64,000 nucleotides of DNA from JAWKOK01 sp963848115. GTDB taxonomy: Bacteria; Chloroflexota; Anaerolineae; Caldilineales; Caldilineaceae. Location: contig CAWKCP010000048.1 of assembly GCA_963848115.1 (NCBI GenBank), positions 62,001 to 126,000 on the forward strand, in the 5' to 3' direction. This document shows, one piece after another, positions 45,679 to 54,878 of this stretch; the stretch's first letter is position 1, and each line of letters opens with the position of its first letter. Position numbers and translations under genes: made by a program. The notes beneath the pieces are model-generated. The model saw nothing but the letters and a program-made list of their open reading frames with translations. It searched no databases and was not told where the DNA came from.

Positions 45679-46898
45679 TTAGGGGATCAGGAGATGCGGG
45701 CGAATGCCGGCTTTCCCGATTCTCAATCCCCTAGTCTCCCAATCGCTCAATCTCAATAGTCCAGACGCCTGCGCCAGATCGGCGATCAAGTCTGCCGGGA
45801 TTCTCCAGACCGATGGAAACGCGCAGCAGGTTATCGGGCGTTGGGAGAGTCCGGACCCTCGACTGATTTTCGATGCTCGATTAGGCTTTCAACACCGCCC
45901 AGGCTGGTGGCGCGGATGAAGAGCTTGAGCCGCCCGGCAACGGCCATGGCTTCGTCGGCGCCGCCGCGCACCTGGATTGAGAGCATGCCGCCGAAGTCGG
46001 ACATCTGCGCAGCAGCCACGTCGTGGCCCGGATGGCTCTCCAGCCCAGGGTAGTGGACGACATCTACATTGGGCTGTCCGTCCAAGAAGGCGGCGACCTC
46101 TCTGGCGTTGGCACAGTGGCCGCGCATGCGGTAGGGCAGCGTGCGGATGCTGCGCAGAAGCAGCCAGCAATCAAAGGGCGACGGCACCGAGCCGCCGATG
46201 CCCTGGCTGGTACGCACACGCTCCAGCAATTCGTCTTCCGCTCGTGTGATCACAGCCCCGCCCAGCACGTCGGAGTGGCCGCCCAGGTACTTGGTTGTGG
46301 AATGGACGACCAGATCCGCCCCCAATTCGAGCGGCCGCTGCAGGATCGGCGTCGGCCAGGTGTTGTCGACCGCGCAGAGCGCGTCGTTTGCGTGAGCCAT
46401 GGCGCTGAGTCGCCTGATGTCGGCGATCTTGAGCTGAGGATTAGAGGGCGTCTCCAACCAGAGCAGGCGGGTCTCTGGTCGGATCGCCTGCTCCACGGCC
46501 GACGGATCGGTCATGTCTACCTTTGTCGACGTCAACCCCCAGCGTGCGAAGACATCGGTAGTCAGCGCACCGGTGCCGAAGTAGACATCGTCCGGCAGGA
46601 TCACATGGGCGCCGGATTCCAGGGATTGGAAGACTGCGTGAGACGCAGCCATCCCTGATGAGAAGGCGACCGCGCCTGCGCCGCCTTCCAGTTGCATCAG
46701 GCATGACTCCAGGGCCATGCGATTGGGATTCTCTGTCCGGGAATAGACGAAGCCATGGGTGTAGGAGCCGTCGGCGTTGCGCTCGAAGGTCGTCGACAAT
46801 TGGATGGAGGGCATCACTGCGCCCGATCCGGGATCGATTTGGTGCCCGGCGTGAACGGCTAAGGTTTCGATATGTTCATATTGGGTTGAAGAGGTCAT
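45679..46898 (-). CDS. Cys/Met metabolism PLP enzyme (cystathionine gamma-synthase/lyase-like), frameshifted end
   Basis: ATG 46898. Type I PLP fold: ETLAVHAGHQIDPGSGAV at the N-terminus, YSRTENPNR, SSGMAASHAVFQ, a VDNTW Asp, PLP lysine in HSTTKYLGGHSD, and SLGGVESLIEHR near the end. The family ending NLLRVSIGLENP.DLIADL appears only after removing one base near 45837 and another near 45798; the corrected frame stops at 45679. Cleaves or builds cystathionine or degrades Met/Cys; the exact reaction is not decidable from these motifs. Confidence 0.87.
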
Positions 46899-46930
46899 TT
46901 GTGTTCAGGATCTCGCTTGTGAAATGTGTT

Positions 46931-47068
46931 TTTGCCACAGATTCACACAGATGAAAACCAGATAGGTCACAGACAATGATGGGGCTGGGGTGCATATCTA
47001 CACAGTCAAACGGTTCAGAAATCACCTGTGTCATATCATTTGGTCATCTGTGTAAATCTGTGGCAAAT
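46931..47068. repeat. Dispersed CCACAGATT...CACAGATG intergenic repeat, copy C
   Basis: TTTGCCACAGATTCACACAG at 46931 and, inverted, CATCTGTGTAAATCTGTGGC AAA at 47046-47067, enclosing a variable centre with GTCACAGAC. Lies between two minus-strand genes. No coding potential. Confidence 0.72.
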
Positions 47069-47084
47069 TTGCGTTTGGCTATGC

Positions 47085-47756
47085 TCAGCTGCGCGGTATT
47101 CCGGTAATCTGGATGCCCGCGCCTTTGACCTTGTTGCGAATGTTGATGCCAATGAGCACGGCGGTCAACCCTTCGACAACGCTTGCGTTTGCCAGGGGGC
47201 CGGCGTCAAGGCCGAAGAAGCCTGCTGCTTGAGCCAGTTCCACGGCCACCTTCTTGGCTTCGCGATCATCGCCGGTGATGAGGACATCGCTGTCGGGTTC
47301 CCATGTAAGATCGAGCAGGTGGGTGGCCGATATGTTCTGGAATGCAGCAACAACCTTGACGTTTTCACCCAGTTGAGCCTGGGCTTCCAGGGCAGCAGAT
47401 CCGCCCTCCGGCTGCCAGACGGTCGAAACCTTTGGCGGCTTCAGAGGCACGCCAACCGTTACCAGCACTTTGCCCTGGCTGCCTTCGACGATCTGATCAA
47501 TGGTGCCGGATTGCGCGCTGTAGGGCACACTGAGCACAACGACATCGGCTGCGGCTGCTGCATAAGCGTTGGTCGCCCCGCGAATGGCCGTGCCATCGGC
47601 CGGTAACTGCTCGTTGAGTTCGGCGCTGACAGCGTTCGCCTTTTCATCGCTGCGGCTGCCGATGATCACGGGATAGCCGGCGGCGGCCCAGCGCAGCACC
47701 AGCCCGGAACCTTCTGCTCCTGTTCCGCCAATCACGGCCAGGGTTCGTTTGGTCAT
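47085..47756 (-). CDS. npdG: NADPH-dependent F420 reductase (NpdG-like)
   Basis: 223 residues. N-terminal NADP-binding LAVIGGTGAEGSGLVLRWA and the GSRS phosphate loop, DVVVLSVPY, KVLVTVGVPLK, and the C-terminal GLDAGPLANASVVEGLTAVLIGINIRNK typical of F420:NADP oxidoreductases. Transfers hydride between NADPH and coenzyme F420. This implies F420 biosynthesis in the organism, though no cof/fbi gene is in the window. Monocistronic as far as can be seen, with flanking repeats on one side and an intergenic gap on the other. Confidence 0.88.
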   Translation of the reverse strand: MTKRTLAVIGGTGAEGSGLVLRWAAAGYPVIIGSRSDEKANAVSAELNEQLPADGTAIRGATNAYAAAAADVVVLSVPYSAQSGTIDQIVEGSQGKVLVTVGVPLKPPKVSTVWQPEGGSAALEAQAQLGENVKVVAAFQNISATHLLDLTWEPDSDVLITGDDREAKKVAVELAQAAGFFGLDAGPLANASVVEGLTAVLIGINIRNKVKGAGIQITGIPRS

Positions 47757-47995
47757 TCGAATTTGCTCCTTGCGTCAATATAGGTAACTGTTTAGCCGGC
47801 CATTCTCCAGGTAGATCGTGGATAAGCCGGATTCCCGCGGATCAATATGAGGTAAGTCGTCTCGTTCAGTCTGGAACGGTTGATCAACGGATCCACAGCA
47901 AGTGTAGCGCCAGGATGGGGGCAGCGGCAAATCTGTCCAAAAGATGGCCAGGTACCGATTTGCGTCTAAGTCCAAGGCGCGGAATAATCAACGGT

Positions 47996-48943
47996 ATGCA
48001 TGTCACTATCAATGGCTGGTTCGCAGGGATGACCACTGCGGGCAGCGGCCAATACATCGATCACATGCTGGCGCACTTGCCACGGCAATCGCCGGGCACA
48101 CACTTTTCGCTGTTGTTGCCGGAGGGCGGCAGCAATCCTGCGCCGGCTGAAACAAAGTACGCGGGTGTCCAGGTGGAGCGCGTCTCTCTGCCGAGACTGC
48201 CGCGCAATCTCGCTAAGCTCTATCGGGAGCAGATATCCGTGCCGCGGGCAGCCAAACGGTCAGGCGCGGATGTGCTCTGGGTGCCGTACTGGGCCGCGCC
48301 CTATTGGCAACCAACGCCCGTTGTTGTGACGGTCCACGATCTGATCCCGTCGCTACTGCCTGCCTATCGCGGCGGATTCATGCAGCAGCTCTATACCTCG
48401 CTCGTTTGCACAACGGCGCGCCGTTCGTCCCAAGTGGTGGCTGTGAGCGCCGCAGGTGCAGCCGATGTGGTGGCCCACCTCGGTATTCCGGTGTCCAGAG
48501 TACATGCGGTGCACCATGGCCCCAATCAACAGGATTACCCCTTTCCATCCCAGGAGAAACTTGCCGTCATCCATGACAGATATGGACTGCCCGAGCGCTA
48601 CTTCCTCTACCTGGGCGGCTTCGATGTGCGCAAAAATGTGCAGTCGATCCTTGCCGCCTATCGACGTTATCTTGATCTGTCCGGCGACCCGGCGGTGCGA
48701 CTAGTGATTGCGGGAAAGTTGCCGGCGGATGAGAGCGAATTTTTCCCCGACCCGCGCCGAATGGCGGAAGAACTTGGGCTGAGTGATGCAGTTTGCTTCT
48801 GTGGTTGGGTCGCGGAAGAGGATAAACCCGGGCTGTACGCGCTCTCAACCGGATTCTTGTTTCCCAGTGAATATGAGGGATTCGGCATGATGGTGCTTGA
48901 GGCCATGGCGGCGGGGACGCCGGTCGTCACCAGTGATCGATGA
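47996..48943 (+). pseudogene. GT4-like glycosyltransferase, truncated at 3' end
   Basis: Start ATG 47996 (MHVTINGWFAGMTTAGSGQY). N-terminal GT-B domain and a C-terminal domain with LGGFDVRKN, IAGKLPADE, FCGWVAEED and the nucleotide-sugar site PSEYEGFGMMVLEAMAAGTPVV. It stops at TSDR, about 60-70 residues before GT4 family members normally end; no frame downstream restores the rest. A structured intergenic repeat starts about 50 bases later. Probably a deletion, possibly linked to the repeat, and the product is likely impaired. Could transfer a sugar to a surface polymer if functional. Confidence 0.8.
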
Positions 48944-48994
48944 CTTATTGCTTGCATTAACAGGTGGTTCTGCAAATTGGGCATTCAATCCGGC

Positions 48995-49057
48995 AACGGT
49001 AGGGGCGACCCTTGTGGTCGCCCACCTTGGGCGGGGACAAGCCCCGCCCCTACCGTT
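48995..49057. repeat. Structured intergenic repeat with nested hairpins
   Basis: Outer arms AACGGTAGGGGCG (48995-49007) and CGCCCCTACCGTT (49045-49057). Inside are alternative hairpins GGGCGACC/GGTCGCCC and GGGCGGGG/CCCCGCCC. It can form a cruciform or three-way junction. Located after the truncated glycosyltransferase and before the convergent rhodanese gene. Confidence 0.65.
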
Positions 49058-49113
49058 ACCGGCATATTCTCCTGATCTTCAGAAGTCGGCAACGAACCAC
49101 ATGTCAACACGAC

Positions 49114-49986
49114 CTAGCTTGCGTCGCCCGTCGCCAGCGGACGCTCCGGATCGAGGATCCAGTCGCTCCATGAACCGGGGTAGAGCCGGTGTTCGCCCAG
49201 GCCCGCTACCTGCATCGCAAGCAGATCGTGGGCTGCGGTCACGCCTGAGCCACAGTAGAAGACCACATCGTCGGGTACAATATCCGTGTCTGGATCGCCG
49301 AGCAGGTCGATGTAGTAGGCCTGCAATTCAGCGGCTGACCGTAACTTACCGCTCTGGTCCAGATTGTGACCCAGGTAGCCCGAAATAGCCCCAGGAATGT
49401 GACCGTTGACCGGATCGATGCCTGGAGGGCCTTCGCCGCGGAAGCGGCTCTCATCGCGCGCATCGACCAGCACAAACTCATCATTTTCAAGATTGTTCAG
49501 AACCTCATCGGCATCGACAACCAACTCGGGGCGCTCCTGAGGCACAAAGGTACGCTTGGTGCGTGCCTCCGCACCGCTGCGCGTTTGCCGACCCTCGTTC
49601 ACCCAGTGCCGCCAGTCGCCATCCAACACAGCGACTTTCGTGTGACCGAGCCAGCCCAACATCCACCAGAGGCGGCCAGCCATGAATCCGCCCAGATCGT
49701 CATAGGCAACGACCTGTGTCTCCGCATCTATGCCCCATACCGATAGGGTCTGGGCGAAGGCGCTGACATCGGGGAGAGGATGGCGGCCGGTCTCGCCTGG
49801 AATAATCGGACCCGATAGATCTTCATCCAGATGGGCGTAGAGCGCGCCGGGAATGTGGGATTCGAGATAGGCCATCCGTCCCTTTTCGGTATCGGACAGG
49901 GCAAAACGACAATCGATGATCGCCCAGTTCGGATCGTCCAGATGTTCTGCAAGCTCTGCGGTTGAAATCAGTGTCGTGAACGCCAT
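49114..49986 (-). CDS. Two-domain sulfurtransferase (rhodanese)
   Basis: 290 residues with tandem rhodanese domains: an inactive N-terminal domain (VDCRFAL-like, ending before about 135) and a catalytic C-terminal domain with DARDESRFRGE, GHIPGA and the active-site loop CGSGVTA. The Cys-Gly-Ser-Gly-Val-Thr-Ala loop resembles thiosulfate or 3-mercaptopyruvate sulfurtransferases. Likely transfers sulfane sulfur to cyanide or other thiophiles in the cytoplasm. There are no sulfur-metabolism neighbours; the aldo/keto reductase lies upstream on the same strand about 55 bases away. Confidence 0.92.
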   Translation of the reverse strand: MAFTTLISTAELAEHLDDPNWAIIDCRFALSDTEKGRMAYLESHIPGALYAHLDEDLSGPIIPGETGRHPLPDVSAFAQTLSVWGIDAETQVVAYDDLGGFMAGRLWWMLGWLGHTKVAVLDGDWRHWVNEGRQTRSGAEARTKRTFVPQERPELVVDADEVLNNLENDEFVLVDARDESRFRGEGPPGIDPVNGHIPGAISGYLGHNLDQSGKLRSAAELQAYYIDLLGDPDTDIVPDDVVFYCGSGVTAAHDLLAMQVAGLGEHRLYPGSWSDWILDPERPLATGDAS

Positions 49987-50042
49987 GGAGAATCTCCTTC
50001 ATGTCTTCGAAAATCAACGTCATCTTTGCCCTAATCTGTGCC

Positions 50043-51020
50043 CTAATGCCCCAATATGGGATGTGGCTGGTACGGCTCTTCGAGATAGGCAATCTCTGTA
50101 TCTGATAGCTCAATGGCCAGTGCGTTCACAGCATCTTCTAGATGAGCCATTTTGCTGGAGCCAATGATCGGCGCGGTGATGCCCGGTTTCTGCAGCATCC
50201 ATGCGAGAGCAATCTGGGCCGGCTTGACGCCATGCTCCTTGGCGGTCTCCACCACTCGATCGACCACGGCAAAGTCGCTGTCTGCGTAGTAGAGCCGCTG
50301 GGCGAAGTCATCGCTCTTGGAACGAGTCGTCTCGCCCCATTCTTCACGGCTGCGGTTGCCGGCCAGGAATCCACGCGCCAACGGGCTCCACGGGATCAGA
50401 CCCACGCCCTGGTCGAGACAGAATGGGATCATCTCGCGCTCCTCCTCCCGATAGACCAAATTGTAGTGATTCTGCATGGTGACGAAGCGTGTCCAGCCGT
50501 GCAGATCAGCGCTGTACTGCGCCTTGGCAAACTGCCAGGCATACATGCTGGAGGCACCGATGTAGCGGGCTTTACCCACCTTGACCACATCGTGCAGCGC
50601 CTCCATGGTCTCTTCAATCGGCGTGGTCGGATCCCAACGGTGGATCTGATAGAGATCGACGTAGTCGGTGCCGAGACGACGAAGCGAGTTGTCGATGCCG
50701 TCCATGATGTGCTTGCGGGAAAGCCCCCGTGCGTTGACGTCATCGCTCATGGGGCTGAAGACCTTGGTGGCGATCACAACTTCGTCCCGTTTGGCAAAGT
50801 CGCGCAGTGCACGGCCGGTCACTTCCTCGCTGACACCGCGCGAGTACATGTCCGCGGTGTCAAAGAAGTTGATGCCAAGCTCCAGCGCACGCTGGACGAA
50901 GGGACGGCTTGCATCTTCATCCAATACCCAATCGCGCCATTCGGAGGTGCCATAGGTCATCATGCCCAGGCAGATGCGCGAAACTTTGAGACCGGTCGAT
51001 CCGAGATTGACGTACTGCAT
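50043..51020 (-). CDS. Aldo/keto reductase
   Basis: 325 residues from ATG 51020 with AAGGAGCTGAAC upstream. TIM-barrel AKR with catalytic Asp/Tyr in FFDTADMYSRG, Lys in VIATKVF, His in YQIHRWDP, and NADPH-binding IIGSSK near the C-terminus. Fits the YajO/YccK-like aldo/keto reductases that reduce aldehydes or quinones. Monocistronic or paired with the rhodanese. Physiological substrate unknown. Confidence 0.93.
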   Translation of the reverse strand: MQYVNLGSTGLKVSRICLGMMTYGTSEWRDWVLDEDASRPFVQRALELGINFFDTADMYSRGVSEEVTGRALRDFAKRDEVVIATKVFSPMSDDVNARGLSRKHIMDGIDNSLRRLGTDYVDLYQIHRWDPTTPIEETMEALHDVVKVGKARYIGASSMYAWQFAKAQYSADLHGWTRFVTMQNHYNLVYREEEREMIPFCLDQGVGLIPWSPLARGFLAGNRSREEWGETTRSKSDDFAQRLYYADSDFAVVDRVVETAKEHGVKPAQIALAWMLQKPGITAPIIGSSKMAHLEDAVNALAIELSDTEIAYLEEPYQPHPILGH

Positions 51021-51235
51021 GTTCAGCTCCTTGTGGTTGAAAAAACGGATACCATAAATTATACAACAGCGGTGGTGTTCACACATGGCGCGTCAACGAA
51101 GATCGACCACGTTGGGGCACATCTTCCCGTCTCAATCGAGCAAATTCCCGATCGCCTGGGACATCGGGGCAGTACACTATTCCCCAGGTGGGCAATCGTG
51201 AACCACTAACGACTCTGCTGCAAAATCAGAAATCA

Positions 51236-51353
51236 GCCACAGATAGCCACAGATAAGGCCTGATCTTCACAGATGTTTTACAGATGTCCAGAGTAATCCC
51301 AGTACTATCTGTCTCTCATCCTTTGTCCATCTGTGTAAATCTGTGGCGAAAAA
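51236..51353. repeat. Dispersed CCACAGATT...CACAGATG intergenic repeat, copy D
   Basis: Degenerate left end CAGCCACAGATAGCCACAGA at 51235 and a well-preserved right end CATCTGTGTAAATCTGTGGC followed by GAAAAA. The inner TCTTCACAGATG is another repeat of the unit. It occupies most of the 312-base gap upstream of the cupredoxin-like lipoprotein; a promoter for that gene is not evident outside it. Confidence 0.68.
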
Positions 51354-51398
51354 GGCTGTTTGCAGTGAAGTCAGCAACAATTTTGATGAGGAGGAAAC

Positions 51399-53144
51399 AT
51401 GTCCCCAACAGTGATAGGTCGAAGAAAGATCTGGCTCTGGACCACTATCTTTGCCACTGCGGCGATTTTGGTCTTGAGCGCGTGCACGGCCGGGCAACCG
51501 CAGCCCGCTCCCGAACCCCCTGTAGAGGCAGTGGCCGACACACCCGTCGCAACCAAAGCAATCGCGCCGACGGAGGTTGAAATCACCGCCCGAGACTTCG
51601 CCTTCGATATGCCCGCAGAGATCCCCAGCGGCTGGGTCTCGTTGACACTGACCAACGAGGGCGAGGTCAACCACCACGGCATCGTCATGCGTCTGCTGGA
51701 CGGCGTCACACTGGAAGACGCATTGGCCGCCATGGGCGACGAAGAAAGCGATCAGGCGGAAATCAGCGACCTGGAGTTCTTCATGCCGGACACCGATCCG
51801 GGGTCGAGCAATCAGGCCACAGTAGAGATGGCCCCCGGTCACTGGATCATTTTGTCCGTTTCCATGGACGCCTCCACGGATGGCGAAATGACGCCGGACT
51901 TCGCACGGGGCAGCGTCGCCGAGTTCGATGTGGTGGAGACCGACGCTGTGGCCGCCGCACCCGAGGCCGACCTGACACTGACCATCGGCGCCGACGACTT
52001 CGACCTGGCCGCCGAGATGACAGAGGGTGTACACACGATCCACGTCGTCAACGACAGCGGCCAGGAGAACGGCTATGCCTTCATCCTCAAGATGGAGGGC
52101 GGTACTACCATGGACGACGTGATGGCCATGTTCGACGCCCTCTTCTCCGGCCAGGAAATGGATATGGAAAACATGCCGGTCTTCTATGCCGTGGGTGGGT
52201 TGATGGCCCACAACCTGGGCGACAGCTACTACACCACCGTCGATCTGACGCCGGGCGACTACACCGTGATCAGCAGCATCAGCGACGGCAATGACTTCCC
52301 CTACGCCGGCCTCAACAAGAGCTTCACCGTGGCAGGCGACGCGACTTCTGCTGACGCCGGCAACGCGGATTCCGCAGATATTCCTGAGCTGTTGATTGAG
52401 GTGTCAGAGGATGGTATCATGGTGCCCGACGACGCGCCGGGCGGCATCGTCAGCGTCACCATCAACAACACCGGCGAGCAGATGCACATGATCGATCTCT
52501 GGCGCATTCGCGAAGGCCACACCCAGGATGAGATCATCGCCCTGAACGACTATCTCAAAGAAAACCCGGATGACTTCTTTGGCATCTTTGATCTCGGCAG
52601 TTGGATCCATTATGCCCAGGATATCGAACCTGGAGCGACCTATCACTACTACGCCGATTTGGGCACGGGCCACTTCTTCCTGAGTGACGAGACCAACCCC
52701 GAGCTCGACCCCGTCTTCTTCAGCGCAACGGAACTAGTGGGCGTGACCGAGCCGGCAGCCGATGTGAACGTCGATATGGCCGACTTCTCCTACGCGATGG
52801 CCGACACGATTCCCGCCGGTGAGCAATGGTGGGAGGTGACCAATTCCGGCGAGCAATGGCACTTGGCGGCTATCATGGGAGCGAACCCCGACGCATCGCT
52901 AGAAGCGATCGAAGCAGCGTTTGGCGATGAGGACGGACCGCCGCCGGCAGATGCGATCATCGAAATTTTCGGCGGCATGCCGCCCATGTCACCGGGCGAG
53001 CGGGTCTGGCTAGAGTTCGATCTGGAGCCGGGCGCGTACGAAGTGGTCTGTCCGTTGCCGGACGTTATCGCCATCATGAGCGGCGGTGCGCCGATGTCAC
53101 ATCTGGCGCATGGCATGCGCCACGCCTTCACTGTAGAAAACTGA
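51399..53144 (+). CDS. Lipoprotein with four cupredoxin-like domains
   Basis: 581 residues, AGGAGG before the ATG. Lipobox LSAC (Cys29), Pro/Ala linker, then four related units of about 125-130 residues starting near 59, 191, 331 and 457. Each opens like DFxFxMPxxIPAGxxxxxxxN.GE..H, has a short Asp-rich helical insertion (GVTLEDALAAM, DASLEAIEAAF) and ends with PGxYxxxxxxPD. The fourth keeps a candidate type 1 copper set: His in GEQWH, Cys in VVCPLPD, His in SHLAHGM and the nearby Met. Unit two has lost the first His. A membrane-anchored electron carrier or copper-binding protein is plausible. Repeats are visible; metal binding is inference. Confidence 0.75.
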   Translation: MSPTVIGRRKIWLWTTIFATAAILVLSACTAGQPQPAPEPPVEAVADTPVATKAIAPTEVEITARDFAFDMPAEIPSGWVSLTLTNEGEVNHHGIVMRLLDGVTLEDALAAMGDEESDQAEISDLEFFMPDTDPGSSNQATVEMAPGHWIILSVSMDASTDGEMTPDFARGSVAEFDVVETDAVAAAPEADLTLTIGADDFDLAAEMTEGVHTIHVVNDSGQENGYAFILKMEGGTTMDDVMAMFDALFSGQEMDMENMPVFYAVGGLMAHNLGDSYYTTVDLTPGDYTVISSISDGNDFPYAGLNKSFTVAGDATSADAGNADSADIPELLIEVSEDGIMVPDDAPGGIVSVTINNTGEQMHMIDLWRIREGHTQDEIIALNDYLKENPDDFFGIFDLGSWIHYAQDIEPGATYHYYADLGTGHFFLSDETNPELDPVFFSATELVGVTEPAADVNVDMADFSYAMADTIPAGEQWWEVTNSGEQWHLAAIMGANPDASLEAIEAAFGDEDGPPPADAIIEIFGGMPPMSPGERVWLEFDLEPGAYEVVCPLPDVIAIMSGGAPMSHLAHGMRHAFTVEN

Positions 53145-53165
53145 TCAAGGCTAGATGTTCTGTAC

Positions 53166-53200
53166 AAACTTCCTGGAAGCTGGCAGCTTCCAGGAAGTTT
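53166..53200 (+). terminator. 16-bp stem hairpin after cupredoxin-like lipoprotein
   Basis: AAACTTCCTGGAAGCT (53166-53181) and AGCTTCCAGGAAGTTT (53185-53200) are exact complements with a GGC loop. No T run. Sits between the lipoprotein stop and the first four-TM gene, so it may reduce read-through. Confidence 0.55.
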
Positions 53201-53208
53201 GCCACACA

Positions 53209-53601
53209 ATGGAATCAGCAATTAAGCAGACCGATCTCTACAAGTCGGCAGTGATCGTACACGCACTGAATTCGCTCTTTGCCATCGTCGCTGCCTTTCC
53301 AGCTCTGTTGCAAGGACCTCCTATAGAGGGGCCAATAGCCGGGGTTCCCCAAGTAGTGATTGTGTTGACAACCTTGCTGGGCGTAGCCGGCCTTGTCTCC
53401 GCCTATGGCGCCTGGGTCGGTCAGAAATGGGGTATCTGGTTGACCATCGTGACCGAAGCGTTGAATGGCCTGTTGGCGCTGCCCGGGGTACTCTTTGGTC
53501 CCACGCCATTCGCGCGAATCTCATCGATTGTCGGCGTGCTGGTGGCGCTCTTTGTGATCGTCGTCATGTTGCGAAGGACACAAACTGTGAATTCGGCGTA
53601 G
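53209..53601 (+). CDS. Small four-TM membrane protein, tandem copy 1
   Basis: About 130 residues from ATG 53209 (MESAIKQTDLYKSAVIVHAL). Four hydrophobic segments and a central G-VSAYGAWVGQKWGIWLT motif shared with the three genes that follow. No recognised domain family; no charged catalytic pattern. Membership of a local gene family produced by tandem duplication is clear from the shared pattern. Function unknown; position between cupredoxin-like lipoproteins and a NarL-type two-component system suggests one regulon. Confidence 0.72.
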   Translation: MESAIKQTDLYKSAVIVHALNSLFAIVAAFPALLQGPPIEGPIAGVPQVVIVLTTLLGVAGLVSAYGAWVGQKWGIWLTIVTEALNGLLALPGVLFGPTPFARISSIVGVLVALFVIVVMLRRTQTVNSA

Positions 53602-53613
53602 GTGGAGCTGCTC

Positions 53614-53994
53614 GTGAAACAGACACCTCTCTACAAGACTGCGGTGATCGTCCACACCCTGAATTCGCTCTATCTGATCGTCTTTGCTTTTCCAGGATTG
53701 CTGGAGGGACCTTCTAGTCAATCGCCGACCGAGGGCGTTCCCCAGATCGTGGTTGTGATGGCGGCGTTGTTGGGCGTAGCGGGCCTCGTTTCCGCTTGCG
53801 GCGCCTGGGATGGTCAGAAGTGGGGCATCTGGCTGACCATTATCACGGAGGCAATCAATGGCCTATTGGCGATGCCCGGCGTGCTCTTCGCTCCCACACC
53901 CTTTGCCAGGGCATCGGCAATTGCCAGCGCTGTAGTCGCGCTATTCGTGATCGTCGTCATGCTGCAAAGGCCGCGGACCGTACAAGGAGCATAG
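53614..53994 (+). CDS. Small four-TM membrane protein, tandem copy 2
   Basis: About 126 residues. I prefer GTG 53614 (reads MKQTPLYKTAVIVHTL, like copies 3 and 4, with GGTGGAG upstream) over GTG 53602. Same four-segment layout with VSACGAWDGQKWGIWLTIIT in the middle. Copy 1 ends 12 bases before it. Ends in QRPRTVQGA, matching the basic tail of its paralogs. Confidence 0.72.
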   Translation: MKQTPLYKTAVIVHTLNSLYLIVFAFPGLLEGPSSQSPTEGVPQIVVVMAALLGVAGLVSACGAWDGQKWGIWLTIITEAINGLLAMPGVLFAPTPFARASAIASAVVALFVIVVMLQRPRTVQGA

Positions 53995-54017
53995 ATGAAG
54001 GGGCTTTCCGAAAGTAA

Positions 54018-54398
54018 ATGAAGCAGACGCCGCTGTACAAATCAGCCGTGATCGTTCATGCTCTGGGGGCCATTGCCAGCATCATGTTAGCCTTGCCCGG
54101 CATGATGGGCGGCCCGGAGGCGCATACCCTCATGGAGGGCGTCCCTCAATTCGTCATCGTGTCGTCTGCGTTGCTTGGCGTGGCCGGGCTAGTTTCCGCT
54201 TACGGCGCCTGGTATGGCCAGAAATGGGGTATCGGCTTGACAATTGTCACAGAAGCAATCAGCGGTCTGCTGGCGTTGCCCGGCGTGCTGGACGGGCCGA
54301 CGCTATTCCTTAAGTTGTCCGCACTGACCGGCGTGCTGACCGCCGTCTTTGTGATCGTCGTGATGCTGCGCCGGCCGCCGGCCGCCAATTCGGCATAA
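54018..54398 (+). CDS. Small four-TM membrane protein, tandem copy 3
   Basis: 126 residues from ATG 54018, about 24 bases after copy 2. Same pattern (MKQTPLYKSAVIVHALG, VSAYGAWYGQKWGIGLTIVT, C-terminal RRPP). Ribosome-binding site weak. Most similar by eye to copy 2 at the N-terminus and copy 4 in the GAWYGQKWG segment. Function unknown. Confidence 0.72.
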   Translation: MKQTPLYKSAVIVHALGAIASIMLALPGMMGGPEAHTLMEGVPQFVIVSSALLGVAGLVSAYGAWYGQKWGIGLTIVTEAISGLLALPGVLDGPTLFLKLSALTGVLTAVFVIVVMLRRPPAANSA

Positions 54399-54452
54399 GG
54401 TTCGATCCCGGGTTCACTCCCGGTGATGGTGAAGGTTGATAGAAGATCAGCG

Positions 54453-54830
54453 ATGAAGCAGACAAGACTCTACAAAGCGGCCGTGATCGTCCATGCGCTC
54501 AGTTCGATCTACGTCATCGTAGAAACTTTTCCTCTGTTGCTGCGTGGACCCAACAATCCAGGAAATCCGGCTATTCCCTGGATTGTAGTTGTGTTGGCGG
54601 CTCTATTGAGTGTGGTGGGGATACTCTCCGCCTATGGTGCTTGGTACGGTCAGAAATGGGGTGTCTGGCTGACCGTGGTGACGGAGGCGCTGAACGGCTT
54701 GCTTGCGCTGCCCGGTGTGCTCTTCGCTCCCACCGACACGCTGAGAATTTCAGCCATTGTCAGCGTTTTGGTCCCCCTGTTTGTGATCTCCGCACTGCTT
54801 TATCGACCGCGAACGCTGCGGCCTGCATAA
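54453..54830 (+). CDS. Small four-TM membrane protein, tandem copy 4
   Basis: About 125 residues from ATG 54453 (MKQTRLYKAAVIVHAL); an upstream ATG at 54423 would add ten residues and breaks similarity to the others. Central LSAYGAWYGQKWGVWLTVVT and a YRPRTL basic tail. Last of the four; the kinase gene starts 48 bases later on the same strand. Confidence 0.72.
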   Translation: MKQTRLYKAAVIVHALSSIYVIVETFPLLLRGPNNPGNPAIPWIVVVLAALLSVVGILSAYGAWYGQKWGVWLTVVTEALNGLLALPGVLFAPTDTLRISAIVSVLVPLFVISALLYRPRTLRPA

Positions 54831-54878
54831 TTTGTGGGGATAGGTCTCAGACCGTCCCTACGTAGACGTGATACGGCT

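Noticed and set aside
48897..49388. Open frame overlapping the glycosyltransferase end and the rhodanese gene
   Set aside because: It does not resemble the missing GT4 C-terminus and runs through a structured repeat and antisense to a solid rhodanese gene.
54398..54425. tRNA T-loop-like GGTTCGATCCCGGGTTC
   Set aside because: No acceptor, D or anticodon stems around it; it is a chance match between two membrane-protein genes.
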